NCBI GenBank assembly: GCA_046349915.1
Contig: JAXMBL010000003.1
Coordinates: 2,232,001 to 2,296,000, forward strand
Length of the DNA: 64,000 bases
Direction of reading: 5' to 3'
Source: CAIXSC01 sp046349915
Lineage (GTDB): Bacteria; Planctomycetota; Planctomycetia; Pirellulales; Pirellulaceae
Below, one piece after another: positions 52,176-61,192 of this stretch. Within the stretch, counting starts at the first letter, position 1. Each line of letters opens with the position of its first letter. The notes beneath the pieces were generated by a model. That model was not told where the DNA came from. It did no database searches and saw nothing but the letters and a program-made list of their open reading frames with translations. The position numbers and the translations under genes are program-made.

Positions 52176-52931
52176 ATGGCACGGAAATCATCGCGTAAGT
52201 CGAGTCTCGATAGTCTGTTGCGTGACTGGCCGTACGATCCGCAAGGGATCAGCGTCCGACTCGCTCAAGGGGACGACGCCCGCGAGATTTTACAAATGCG
52301 AGTCGATCTTGGCGTCCTGCAATTGGAGACAGTGGGACGTCCCGATGGCAGCCGGCCCGAGGGGTTTGAAACGTATCTCGATTATTTACTGAACGTCACC
52401 CTGTCCGAAGGGGACGAATTCGTGATGTCGGAAAAGCAATGCGGCGAGGCCGACCGCGAATTCGTTCAGTATTACCATCGTCGCGTTTGCTGGCTGGCCT
52501 TGCGGGAGTATGCGCGGGCCGTGGAAGACGCGGACCACACCCTGGGGTTGATGGACTTTTGCCGCGATCACTCCCCCGACGAGCAATGGACCATTTCGCA
52601 CGAACAGTATCGGCCGTTCGTACTGTTTCACCGCACTCAGGCGCACGCGCTGGCGCTGCTGGATGATGGAGGTCCCGAGGCCTCGATTCAAGCCATCAAT
52701 GATGGGCTGACTCGCTTGAAAGAGTTGTTCCATGAATACGAAGCCGATGACCACTTTGACGACGATGAACTGGTGCGTCGGTTGATTGAATCGCGTGAAG
52801 CACTGCGTGAACAGCATGAAGTGGGCCGCACGCTGCAGGAGCGATTGGAGGATGCGGTCGCCGCCGAGCAGTACGAGTTAGCCGCCCAACTGCGCGACGA
52901 ATTAGCAAAACGCCGCTCACCACAACGGTGA
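52176..52931 (+). CDS. UvrB/UvrC-motif protein
   Basis: A 251-residue soluble protein. The last 40 residues (TLQERLEDAVAAEQYELAAQ LRDELAKR) are a UVR motif, the helical hairpin through which UvrB and UvrC interact; it also occurs in many unrelated regulators such as McsA. The first 200 residues are helical, TPR-like (VCWLALREYARAVEDADHTL GLMDFCRDHSPDEQW; RPFVLFHRTQAHALALLDDG). No nuclease or zinc site is seen, so a role in DNA repair is not shown. Confidence 0.75.
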   Translation: MARKSSRKSSLDSLLRDWPYDPQGISVRLAQGDDAREILQMRVDLGVLQLETVGRPDGSRPEGFETYLDYLLNVTLSEGDEFVMSEKQCGEADREFVQYYHRRVCWLALREYARAVEDADHTLGLMDFCRDHSPDEQWTISHEQYRPFVLFHRTQAHALALLDDGGPEASIQAINDGLTRLKELFHEYEADDHFDDDELVRRLIESREALREQHEVGRTLQERLEDAVAAEQYELAAQLRDELAKRRSPQR

Positions 52932-53485
52932 TAGGACCACGAATCACTCGAATCAGACGAATGGATGGATGGCGGGAGTTGTGTTTGTGGTACACGCCTC
53001 GCGGCGGCAGCCTGAGCTGGGGACTGTCGGAGCGTGTTCGAAGATTTGGGTAGCAGATTCGTTCGTCTGTCTGAATTCGTGGCATTCGCGCGATTCGTGG
53101 TCCATCGACTTCCGTGTCTCATCGCCGCGAACTTGCTCGTGAGTCAGTTCGTGGTCAGCTCTTGCCTGCTTTCTCTGCGCGGCAAGTTCTTCCTGTCTTG
53201 TCTTGTTTGCTGACGGTTCTCCGGTTCGCGCTGTTTCCGTGGTGCTGAGCGAGCGTCGGTTTGTAAGGATTTCCAAGAGTTTTGGAATTCTGACATGATC
53301 GCGGAATTGTCAAGGGCAGTTTGTAGGATTTTTTGTGGCTCTAATTGTTTGCTGTCATGGGAGTTGCGGCGATTACCTGCTGTGGTTCGATGTGGCAGGT
53401 TGGCGATTGGCACGGTCTTCGCATTAGGAGACTTTCGTTCACCTCTCATCTTGAACAACTCTCTTCTCTCGCAAAGGAATGTGCC
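52932..53485. other. Intergenic region and leader of csrA1
   Basis: No gene seen. The first part has a loose repeated motif (CGAATCACTCGAATCAGACG and later ATTCGTGGCATTCGCGCGAT) of the kind seen again near 57530. The second part, 53150-53480, is pyrimidine-rich on the plus strand and probably holds the csrA1 leader and promoter. AAAGGAA before ATG 53486 is the ribosome binding site. Confidence 0.5.
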
Positions 53486-53890
53486 ATGCTCGTCCTCGCT
53501 CGTAAACTCGATGAAACCATTCGGATTGGCGACCACATCACCGTCACGGTGCTCCAGGTCAAGGGTCGGATCGTGAAGATCGGCATCACGGCTCCGCGCG
53601 ACATTCGCGTCATGCGGGGTGAGTTGATTGAGGCAGCGGACGAAGCAAGTTCAACCGTTCAGTTTGAAACGACGCTCGATATCGACCAACTCAACGCATT
53701 AGGTGGAGCGGCAGAGTCGGGCTTGAACGAAGCAACCGAGTCGGGAGTTGCGGCCGAGACTTGCGAAAAAGGGACCGACGAGAAGCGCTCGAAGTCGACT
53801 CGCGGACTATCGGGTTTCCGACGAGCTCGCGAGCTTCGCTCGACGCACGTACAACCGTCGGTCGCCGGCGTGCTCGCCGCGGCCAACTAA
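53486..53890 (+). CDS. csrA: Carbon storage regulator CsrA paralog 1, extended
   Basis: An RNA-binding regulator that blocks or stabilises mRNAs at GGA motifs. Residues 1-55 are the CsrA core (MLVLARKLDETIRIGDHITV, KIGITAPRDIRVMRGELIEA), with the RNA-contacting Arg44 kept in RVMRGE. The remaining 80 residues form an acidic then basic tail without known domain; most CsrA proteins are about 60-75 aa. A second paralog, at 59032-59400, has a different tail. The longer open frame starting 47 codons upstream has no sensible start. Confidence 0.85.
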   Translation: MLVLARKLDETIRIGDHITVTVLQVKGRIVKIGITAPRDIRVMRGELIEAADEASSTVQFETTLDIDQLNALGGAAESGLNEATESGVAAETCEKGTDEKRSKSTRGLSGFRRARELRSTHVQPSVAGVLAAAN

Positions 53891-54222
53891 TTGACGCTTC
53901 CTGAGGATTGTTCGGCGAGCCGGCTCTGAGTGAATTGCTCAGAGCGGTTCGGACGGGCGTAAGACTGTGGCCGCCCAATCCTCCTTTCCAGCCACGCTTA
54001 CCCAGCTCGGTCGACCGTAGCGCAGAGCGGGCGGTACCGACCAGACCTTCGGTAGTGCGAACAAGCAACGCTTGTCCGTGCAACAATGCGGCTCGCCTAT
54101 TGCCGAGCCTTGGATTTTGTTGCTACTCGATTTGTGATCGCGGGTATCTTAGACTGTTGGTTCGTGCCCTGCACAACCAACAAGCAATGCCGCCCCAATG
54201 CTCGCCATGAGCGTTATCCGAC
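53891..54222. repeat. Gene-free region with copy 2 of the dispersed repeat
   Basis: 53952-54080 is the inverted second copy of the segment at 14684-14811, including GGCCGCCCAATCCTCCTTTC and the end CTTGTCCGTGC. A small hairpin (GCTCTGAG...CTCAGAGC, about 53930-53946) lies between csrA1 and this copy and could terminate csrA1. Confidence 0.75.
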
Positions 54223-55239
54223 ATGATCCAATTCACATGCCCTAAGTGTAAGGCTCAGTCGCAATCTCTTCCTGAAGGTATTGAGCGTTGGGTGAGTTGT
54301 AGTCGATGTGGCGCCAATGTAGAAACTGCAGCTACCACTCCTAGCCTGGATGACAACATCGCCGACTGGCTTTCTTTACCGAAAGATGCGAACCAATCAT
54401 CGAAAACGCCGTCCCAACGCGATCTTGCACTAAAGGAGAAGGATACCGACAAGAAGCAAAAAACTCGCGATCTCTGTTCCCCGGTTAAAGCTCCAGGGAT
54501 ACCGACCGCTAAACCGAGTGTACAAACTGCTTCCGAAGCATCATCGGATGACGAGTATACAATCAGCCCGGAGGCTCCCGTGCGAGTTTCCGCAAGCGAT
54601 CCACTCTCTGCATACAATCTCTCGGAGCCTTGCGACTATTGCGGTCGCAAAGAAACGTCGATTAAGGAAGATCGCTTATGGTGTGCCTGGTGCGATGACT
54701 GGGGAAAACACCGAAGTACTCAAGGGCGAAAACCTGTAGAGGAGGATCTCTTTAGAGAGGCCATGACCGGCAAGGTGTTTGGGGCTTGGGTGGCATCAAT
54801 GGCCACCACCGCGTTCGTGGGACCGGTAGCCGGGCATGAGGTGTTCGAGAAGCTCTCGCAGCGCGATGCCCCGAAACCACCTTCTCCTGCTCAAGAACTG
54901 GAACATAAGGAAGGAAAATCGGTTTGTCGTAATTGTGGCATAATTCGGGAAAACCCGTATGCGTGTACGTGTCGCAGTTGCGGGAATACCGAATGGAGTC
55001 CAATTTACATCGCTTTTGGATTCGGTGCATGCTTGTCGTTGAGCGCACTCATTGCTCTATTGGCCGTCGAAGATGCCGTGATTGGCATAGTTTTTTGCGT
55101 GACCGCTGGATTTCTTGGAATGATGTGTGCAATGTTCGCCATTTCTCAAGTTCTAATTTCAAAGAGGAGCCAAAGGACTCGGGAGATTCATGCGCAGCTT
55201 CTTGCCAAGCATCGAGCCAAGAACGTCGCCAGCAGATAG
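54223..55239 (+). CDS. Zinc-ribbon membrane protein, low GC
   Basis: A 338-residue protein with several zinc knuckles: CPKC...CSRCGA at the N-terminus (5-30), CDYCGR...CAWCD at about 140-155, and CRNCG...CRSCGN at about 238-256. Two membrane helices follow near the end (265-315; YIAFGFGACLSLSALIALLA, IGIVFCVTAGFLGMMCAMFA), then a basic tail. The linker (45-130) is polar. Base composition is clearly less GC-rich than in neighbouring genes, with many A/T-ending codons, which may indicate recent acquisition. I recognise no specific function. Confidence 0.65.
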   Translation: MIQFTCPKCKAQSQSLPEGIERWVSCSRCGANVETAATTPSLDDNIADWLSLPKDANQSSKTPSQRDLALKEKDTDKKQKTRDLCSPVKAPGIPTAKPSVQTASEASSDDEYTISPEAPVRVSASDPLSAYNLSEPCDYCGRKETSIKEDRLWCAWCDDWGKHRSTQGRKPVEEDLFREAMTGKVFGAWVASMATTAFVGPVAGHEVFEKLSQRDAPKPPSPAQELEHKEGKSVCRNCGIIRENPYACTCRSCGNTEWSPIYIAFGFGACLSLSALIALLAVEDAVIGIVFCVTAGFLGMMCAMFAISQVLISKRSQRTREIHAQLLAKHRAKNVASR

Positions 55240-55348
55240 CAAGACAAGAATTGCCCCAGCAAGCGGTGGCGGGATACTCTTTAACTTCTAGTGAGCCCGC
55301 AGGAAGCGGTTATCTATTCTGACGGATTCAAGCCGTTTTTCAAAACTG

Positions 55349-57364
55349 CTATGGCGTCGAGGACGGCGGGGCTCCATCAGCGCCGGGAAATGCTGCGTCA
55401 GGCGGAACGAGAGACTCGACCGTCATTGACTCTAATCGCATTTCCGCCAGATGTTCGAGCAGGATTCCACGGACGGCTAGTATGCTCCGCGGATGCCGAT
55501 GGACGGCTGTGTGGGTCGCGGGTACGACCAATTCCGAATTGGCTTCCGTCAGGTGAGCACTCTTGAAAGAAACGATGCCGTCGCCCGTTTCGGTGAACTT
55601 CGCGAGCACATCGTCGCGCGAAATAACGCCAGCGATGTTGTCGTACTTGACCCAAGGAGCTCGCGGTGCGTTGGCGAGTACGGAAAACAGCGGGCAACTG
55701 GGGTCCAGCGAATCGATGCTGGTCTTGATGGTGAGTGGTTCGACGTTGCGAAAGTAACCGGGATTGTCGCGCGACAGTTTCTGAAAGGAAACGGTTAATT
55801 TCCGCGGCATGGAAATCAGCTTCTGTCCCAACCAACGCGTGTAATCGTTGGCAAACTTGCTGCCTCGGTGCGGCGTCCCGATCGTCACAACTCGTCGGAT
55901 CGAACGATTGGGTTCAAAGAAGGCCACGCGAGCCAGTTCGGCGCGAGTGTCGGTGTCGGCGTTGAGTTCGTCGAAGGGCTTATTGGCCACGGAACGCCAG
56001 ATACGGTCTCCGATGTCGATGGTTTGAAGAGTCGACACGAGGCCGCCCATGCTGTGTCCGACGACGACCATGTTCTGCAGCGCCGGCGTATTGCGCTGGG
56101 GATCCAACCGATCTTGGACCTCTTTCAGGTCCTCGCGAAAATCAGCCGCGGACTCCCAGAATGGTTGGCCCGTCGGATAGAGGTAAAACCAGAATTGATA
56201 GTGATCGCGGACTTCGGATAGGCCCCGCAGGTCGTTGAACATCTCCATCCAAGTCATCGGGCTGGACCACAGTCCATGCACGAGAATGACGGGGATTTTT
56301 TGCGGCGAATACGGTTCAAGCATGTAGATCCGCGAAGCGGTTTCGGCGGCGGCGGGCTTAATCAGTCCCCAGGTTGCTAACGCCTCCGGAGCCACCTTCA
56401 TGTTGTCCAGGAAGTACGCCAAGGGGGTGCTGAGATCGGTTTCCAACGGCACCAGGCGTTCGCCGACTCGGATTTGCTGGGCGGCGAGCGGATCGTGGAG
56501 TTCCAGGACGAAACGAGGCGCCGCGGGTTCACCCACGGTTTGACGCACGTCGGCGGCCGGTCGATGCACTCGCAAGAACGCGGTGGCGGGAAAGCACAGG
56601 TTATTAGGATAGAACTCTTCGGCGGCCTGTGCATTGGGTGGACGGTTGCGTCGCACGGCCGCCAACGGAACGCCAAGCCCATAGGTGCGGTACTGGTTGG
56701 TCAGCCCACTGACCTCAAAGTCCGAGCAGAACTCGACTCGCTCGATTTCCTCCGCGGACCAAGGACCACAGGACTCGATGGACAATTCAACATTCTTTTG
56801 AGCCGTGCGGATCGGTTGCACGGTGCCTACCTTCAACTGTCCGCGAGCTTGCAGGATGCGTAGCACCGACTCCAACGCCCCGTTGTAGAGATCGCATGCT
56901 TGGCGGAATTGCGGGTCATACGGGTTGCGGGACCAATCGAGTCGACTGTCGAATAAATACCAGTACGCATGACCTAGCGCCGCGCCGTAGTAATCAAGTG
57001 CTTGCTGGTCGTCGCCTCGAGCATCCGCACGCTGCCCGTCGATGTAGGCGAGCTCCGCGTAGCTGTAGATGGTCTCAGGCGCCGGTTGCTCTTCAATTCG
57101 CTTTTCAAGACTCGCCAGAGCGATGGGAGCGTCTTTCTCCCGCTCTTCCGTCAAGTCGTACTGCCGCAACACTTGCTCGGTCCGCGACGAGGGTTGCGGT
57201 CCACTCCAGGAAAACAACTGCAAGGTGTCCGCCAACGGATTCCGCGGCGCTCGACGAACTTCGAGGTAATCGTTCGATACGCATCCCATCGCCAGACAAA
57301 GACTCGCGAAGATCGCCGCTCGCAGCCCAAGATGCCGTCCCCGCACAATGCAACGAGTCGCCAT
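55349..57364 (-). CDS. Alpha/beta hydrolase (lipase/esterase-like) lipoprotein
   Basis: About 671 aa from ATG 57364 (the frame also opens at 57436). MATRCIVRGRHLGLRAAIFA SLCLAMGC ends in a lipobox cysteine. Residues 50-320 form a helical and then beta domain of unknown type. The hydrolase domain (about 350-600) has VPVILVHGLWSSPMTWMEMF, the nucleophile elbow VVVGHSMGGLVSTL, and TIGTPHRGSKFAN; a catalytic His is likely in the C-terminal ATHTAVHRHP. It should hydrolyse esters or lipids at the envelope. Substrate unknown. Confidence 0.82.
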   Translation of the reverse strand: MATRCIVRGRHLGLRAAIFASLCLAMGCVSNDYLEVRRAPRNPLADTLQLFSWSGPQPSSRTEQVLRQYDLTEEREKDAPIALASLEKRIEEQPAPETIYSYAELAYIDGQRADARGDDQQALDYYGAALGHAYWYLFDSRLDWSRNPYDPQFRQACDLYNGALESVLRILQARGQLKVGTVQPIRTAQKNVELSIESCGPWSAEEIERVEFCSDFEVSGLTNQYRTYGLGVPLAAVRRNRPPNAQAAEEFYPNNLCFPATAFLRVHRPAADVRQTVGEPAAPRFVLELHDPLAAQQIRVGERLVPLETDLSTPLAYFLDNMKVAPEALATWGLIKPAAAETASRIYMLEPYSPQKIPVILVHGLWSSPMTWMEMFNDLRGLSEVRDHYQFWFYLYPTGQPFWESAADFREDLKEVQDRLDPQRNTPALQNMVVVGHSMGGLVSTLQTIDIGDRIWRSVANKPFDELNADTDTRAELARVAFFEPNRSIRRVVTIGTPHRGSKFANDYTRWLGQKLISMPRKLTVSFQKLSRDNPGYFRNVEPLTIKTSIDSLDPSCPLFSVLANAPRAPWVKYDNIAGVISRDDVLAKFTETGDGIVSFKSAHLTEANSELVVPATHTAVHRHPRSILAVRGILLEHLAEMRLESMTVESLVPPDAAFPGADGAPPSSTP

Positions 57365-57627
57365 TCCCGACGCCGTGTTGACGACGTGGAATCCGTCATT
57401 GAGGACGCGCGATTGGAGTGCAACAGGGCGAAGCATGAGAAGTCCGACTCCCGGGATTCGGCTCGGGGGCGGAAGAGTACGTCGATTCGTCCGACAGGTC
57501 TAGGCCGATTCGAGTGAAAAGAATGTTTCGGATTCGTGGCATTCGTCCGGCCGTCGAACAAATCAACCAAAAATCCGCGAAAGGCTGACACGCGAGGGTC
57601 GACTAGTTAGAAAGGAGGAAGAAGCGA

Positions 57628-57684
57628 ATGGCTACGTGTTTGTGCGGCGCATTAGGTCGAAGAGTCCTGACTAAACGAGCGTGA
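57628..57684 (+). CDS. Possible 18-codon leader ORF
   Basis: ATG 57628 has AGGAGG about nine bases upstream and reads MATCLCGALGRRVLTKRA to a TGA, ending 44 bases before the DegT-type gene. The strong ribosome binding site is unusual for random sequence, but the ORF is too short to be sure. Confidence 0.25.
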   Translation: MATCLCGALGRRVLTKRA

Positions 57685-57728
57685 AGCTTCGTGGAAACTA
57701 ACCGTTTGCTCGCGGCCCCTGATCAACT

Positions 57729-58871
57729 ATGTCTCACGCTGACCAACGACCGACTTATCCGCCCCAGCCATTTGCTCGCGGACCCGCCTCTTGGCCGCTG
57801 TACGATCCTGAAATCGCGGAACTGCTTGCTGAGATGGCGCGCGATGGGGCGTGGGGGCGATACGATGGCCCCTATGGCGAGCGTTTAGTCTCGCAACTGA
57901 CGCGACTGGTCGACCTGCCTTTCGTGATTCCTTGCTCGTCGGGCACCATTGCGGTCGAACTGGCTCTGCGCGGATTGGGAATTCAACCGGCCGACGAGAT
58001 TGTCGTGGGGGCGTACGACTTTCCGGGGAACTTTCGGGCCATTGAGGCGCTCGGCGCTAAACCGGTTTTGGTTGACATTGAACCTGATACCTGGGGACTC
58101 GATCCCCAACAAGTCGCCGACGCCGTGGGGCCCGCCACGCGGGCGATTCTCTGCTCGCATCTGCATGGCGGCCTAACGCCCATGCCGCAATTGCGCGAAA
58201 TCGCGGATCGTCGCGGTGTGGCCGTGGTCGAAGATGTCTGCCAATCACCGGGGGCGCAAATCGCTGGTCGGCCCGCTGGCCAATGGGGAGATGTGGCTGT
58301 CTTGAGCTTCGGTGGAAGTAAGCTCTTGACGGCTGGACGCGGTGGCGCGGTCGTTACCGGTCGACAAGAGATTTTCCAGCGAGTAAAGATCTTTGCCGAG
58401 CGCGGCAATTTAGCCTTTCCACTCAGCGAGATGCAGGCCGCCGTGTTGCTGCCGCAATTCGACAAACTCGCCGAGAGAAACCGAATCCGCGAGACCAACG
58501 CCGCCCTGTTGCTGGACCTGCTGCGCGATCTGGAAGGTATCGGCCCCGTACGCGATTGGCGGTTGTCGAGTGGGAATTCGCCGAGCTTCTACAAGTTAGG
58601 CTGGCGAGTGCAATGGGGCGAAGCGTCCCTGCGAGAGAAATGGGTCGCGGCCGCTCATCAAGCAGGTATTGCGCTAGACCCCGGCTTCCACGGCTTCGCG
58701 GGGCGTTCTGAAAAACGCTGCCGCAAGGTCGGCGATTTACCACACGCGAAACGGGCGGCGGAGCGCACGCTGGTGCTTCATCACCCCGTGTTGCTCGCCG
58801 CATCGTCGATCATTAGGGAACTTGCCGCCTCATTGCGAACCATTGTTCAAGATCACGCGGAACGCTCTTGA
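57729..58871 (+). CDS. DegT/DnrJ/EryC1-type sugar aminotransferase
   Basis: A PLP enzyme that usually transfers an amino group to a keto-sugar nucleotide; some family members are dehydratases. The 380 aa show PCSSGTIAVELALRGLGIQP, VLVDIEPDTWGLDP, the LSFGGSKLLTAGRGGAVVTG segment with the PLP lysine at 198, and the usual aspartate in VVEDVCQSPGA. The C-terminal substrate part is normal in length. No sugar nucleotidyltransferase or glycosyltransferase lies beside it, so the pathway cannot be named. Confidence 0.85.
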   Translation: MSHADQRPTYPPQPFARGPASWPLYDPEIAELLAEMARDGAWGRYDGPYGERLVSQLTRLVDLPFVIPCSSGTIAVELALRGLGIQPADEIVVGAYDFPGNFRAIEALGAKPVLVDIEPDTWGLDPQQVADAVGPATRAILCSHLHGGLTPMPQLREIADRRGVAVVEDVCQSPGAQIAGRPAGQWGDVAVLSFGGSKLLTAGRGGAVVTGRQEIFQRVKIFAERGNLAFPLSEMQAAVLLPQFDKLAERNRIRETNAALLLDLLRDLEGIGPVRDWRLSSGNSPSFYKLGWRVQWGEASLREKWVAAAHQAGIALDPGFHGFAGRSEKRCRKVGDLPHAKRAAERTLVLHHPVLLAASSIIRELAASLRTIVQDHAERS

Positions 58872-59031
58872 ACCTTTGTTTCGCGGCCTACAAATACAGG
58901 CTGTTTTCGTCCTACGACCAAAGTCGCCAAGATCCCATGAGTCTCTCGAACTTGGGCGTCTCTCGAACTTTGGAGCCGCGACTCTTGCGATCGATGACGA
59001 ACCGAGCCCGTCGATCTACCCAACTGTCGAT

Positions 59032-59400
59032 CTACCCAACTGTCGACAGAATCGAGGCCGGACCCTCGCCGCCCGCCACCATGCGAATCGGCGCAGTGAT
59101 CGCATCCGAGGTCGGCAGGTTCGACTCGCTGGACGCCGTCTCCCCCGCTCCGTCCGCGAACTGGGAAAGTCGAGTGGCGACGACCTTCTCTTGAGTGTTC
59201 GCTGGCGTCGCGCCGAGTGGTTCCGTCGAGACGTTCGCTGCTGGCAACTCAGACCGCCCCAACTCAGCCCGAACCACGCGCACGGACGATGGTGCGCTGA
59301 TGCCCAACGTCACGCGATTGCCGGCCACTCGCGTCACCGTGACCTCGATGTTCCCACCGATCACGACCGTTTCCCCGATTTTGCGACTCAGAACTAGCAT
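59032..59400 (-). CDS. csrA: Carbon storage regulator CsrA paralog 2, extended
   Basis: The CsrA core (MLVLSRKIGETVVIGGNIEV, LGISAPSSVRVVRAELGRSE) with the key arginine in VVRAE, followed by an unrelated 65-residue Ser/Thr/Ala-rich tail (122 aa in total). A perfect AAGGAGGT lies six bases before ATG 59400, so translation should be strong. It lies 5 kb from csrA1 on the opposite strand; the two may share or divide RNA targets. Confidence 0.85.
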   Translation of the reverse strand: MLVLSRKIGETVVIGGNIEVTVTRVAGNRVTLGISAPSSVRVVRAELGRSELPAANVSTEPLGATPANTQEKVVATRLSQFADGAGETASSESNLPTSDAITAPIRMVAGGEGPASILSTVG

Positions 59401-60089
59401 GGATACCTCCTTGTTCCCAATTTGGGCTTCTTCGATACAAACCTGATGGACTTTGATTCCGCTGACTGTTGACTTTGCGAAAGTTGTTGGCGTGACGAGT
59501 GCGAATCGAGTGGAGTGTTCGTGCGAACCACCCAATTATTTTGTCTAATCCGACTCGCCCATTCACCTTGCCCCAATGCGACCAATTTGCAGCTGTCGCA
59601 GATTCTCTGTTTTTCCCTTGCTGCTTGTTTTGCGTGTCTTTTCTGGGTTTCCTGTGTGCTGTGGGTTATCTGGTTTACTTGGTTGGAACGTCGCCATCCT
59701 GCTGGTCTTGCCTGATCCGCAAAATCCGTTCCCAAACTTGCTGTTGCCTCTCGTATGACGCGTAAAACGTGGCTTTAGTTCACAGAAAACTTGAGGATTT
59801 TTTGGGGAGTTTGTGTAACTGGCATTTTTTCGCGGCGTGCGGTATCGCAGACCGAGACAGTGGTTGTCGCAAATTGACACGTGCTTTACGGCCCAGGTGT
59901 CGCCGAGTAGAACGGGGCGGCACGGCCCGGCTCGGTTCTGGGGCGTGGCGATGGCTCTCGGCCCATTTTCACCTCCATCAAGCTCTTTCCCGCTCAGGAA
60001 GCTCGACCTGACCGTCAGGCTGTTGACAAGTGCTCCCTAATCTTCTAGGCGGGAACCAACAAAGAGTCAGTCGCGAAAGAAGGGGAAAA
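59401..60089. other. Gene-free region with csrA2 leader
   Basis: Nearly 700 bases without a convincing gene. The left part is the csrA2 leader (minus). Around 59600-59700 the plus strand is strongly pyrimidine-rich, so a csrA2 transcript would be purine-rich there. Longer open frames in it have odd composition. AAGGGGA at 60081 belongs to the TPR gene. Confidence 0.5.
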
Positions 60090-60926
60090 ATGACAAAAAT
60101 TCCGAGATTTTTTCAAGATTCCGATCAGCGTTGTTTCGACCAGCGCTCGCGCTGGCTCGGCGGTTGGCTCCTGGCGATTACCTGCGTCGCCCTGGGAGGC
60201 GCCGCGGGGGGATGGACCGCTGCTTCGGCGGAAGAGACGACCGCGGCGCTCGTGCAGCAGATCGCTCGCGCCGACCGCGCGGGAAAGGGCGACGAACTCT
60301 TGCGGTTGGCCAACGAGCTGATCGCTCAAGATTCGCAGGCCGCGGACGCCTTTTACTTTCGGGGACGGGAATATTTCCGTCGCGGCGCGATTGAAAAATC
60401 GGTGGCCGACTTCGATCGTTTGGTCCAATTACGACCCGAGCGTGAGCCGCCTCAATGGGAACGCGGTATCGCGCTCTACTATGCTCGACAATACGCGCGG
60501 GGCGCCAAACAATTCGAACTCTACCAAACCTACGACAGCCGCGACGTCGAAAATTCCGTGTGGCGCTACCTCTGTCTCGCGAAGGTGGATGGGGTCGAGA
60601 AGGCTCGCAGCACCATGCTGCCGATCGAGAACGATCCACGGGTGCCGATGATGGAAGTGTTCGGGATGTTCGCTGGAAAAGTAACTCCCCAACAAGTACT
60701 CGCCGCCGCTCACGCTGGCGAACCAGATCCTGTGACGCTAGCGGGGCGCCTCTTCTATGCTCATCTGTACTTAGGCCTGTACTACGACGCTGCGGGGAAT
60801 GGCGAATTGTGTCGCAAGTACATTGATCTAGCGGCTGACGAGAAGCTGAACGGCCATCCCCGCATCAACAGTTACATGTGGGCCGTCGCCCGCGTCCACC
60901 AAGGGACGCTCCAGCAAAATAAGTGA
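60090..60926 (+). CDS. Secreted TPR-repeat protein
   Basis: A 278-residue protein. The N-terminal region has a hydrophobic segment at about 22-42 (WLGGWLLAITCVALGGAAGG) that acts as signal or anchor. Mature TPR repeats follow (GDELLRLANELIAQDSQAAD AFYFRGREYFRRGAIEKSVA, DFDRLVQLRPEREPPQWERG IALYYARQYARGAKQFELYQ) and then a helical domain resembling the C-terminal part of NlpI-like TPR proteins. It should bind other proteins at the envelope. The start ATG 60090 is backed by AGGGGA. Confidence 0.75.
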   Translation: MTKIPRFFQDSDQRCFDQRSRWLGGWLLAITCVALGGAAGGWTAASAEETTAALVQQIARADRAGKGDELLRLANELIAQDSQAADAFYFRGREYFRRGAIEKSVADFDRLVQLRPEREPPQWERGIALYYARQYARGAKQFELYQTYDSRDVENSVWRYLCLAKVDGVEKARSTMLPIENDPRVPMMEVFGMFAGKVTPQQVLAAAHAGEPDPVTLAGRLFYAHLYLGLYYDAAGNGELCRKYIDLAADEKLNGHPRINSYMWAVARVHQGTLQQNK

Positions 60927-60950
60927 TGCCAGCGGCATGGAGCATTTCCC

Positions 60951-61161
60951 GTACGACGGACTTCTAGTCCGTCGCCCGGCCCCGTACGACGGACTTCCAG
61001 CCCGTCGATTCTTCCGTACGACGGACTTCTAGTCCGTCGATTCAGTGACGTCGATCTGCCAAACGGGTTGCCCCAGCACGCACAAGGGTTGGCAAAACCG
61101 CGGAAATTGTGGCGACTTTGGTCGGTGCGGACCGGACCGACGGACTGGAAGTCCGTCGTAC
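60951..61161. repeat. Palindromic repeat cluster J (4 copies)
   Basis: Copies of the ACGGACT palindrome at 60951-60974, 60983-61007, 61016-61039 and 61138-61161. The first three share one orientation and the fourth is inverted. They fill the space between the TPR gene and the aldehyde dehydrogenase stop (convergent genes). Confidence 0.93.
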
Positions 61162-61192
61162 ATTCGGAGCGATCCCAGAGATCTAATCGGCG

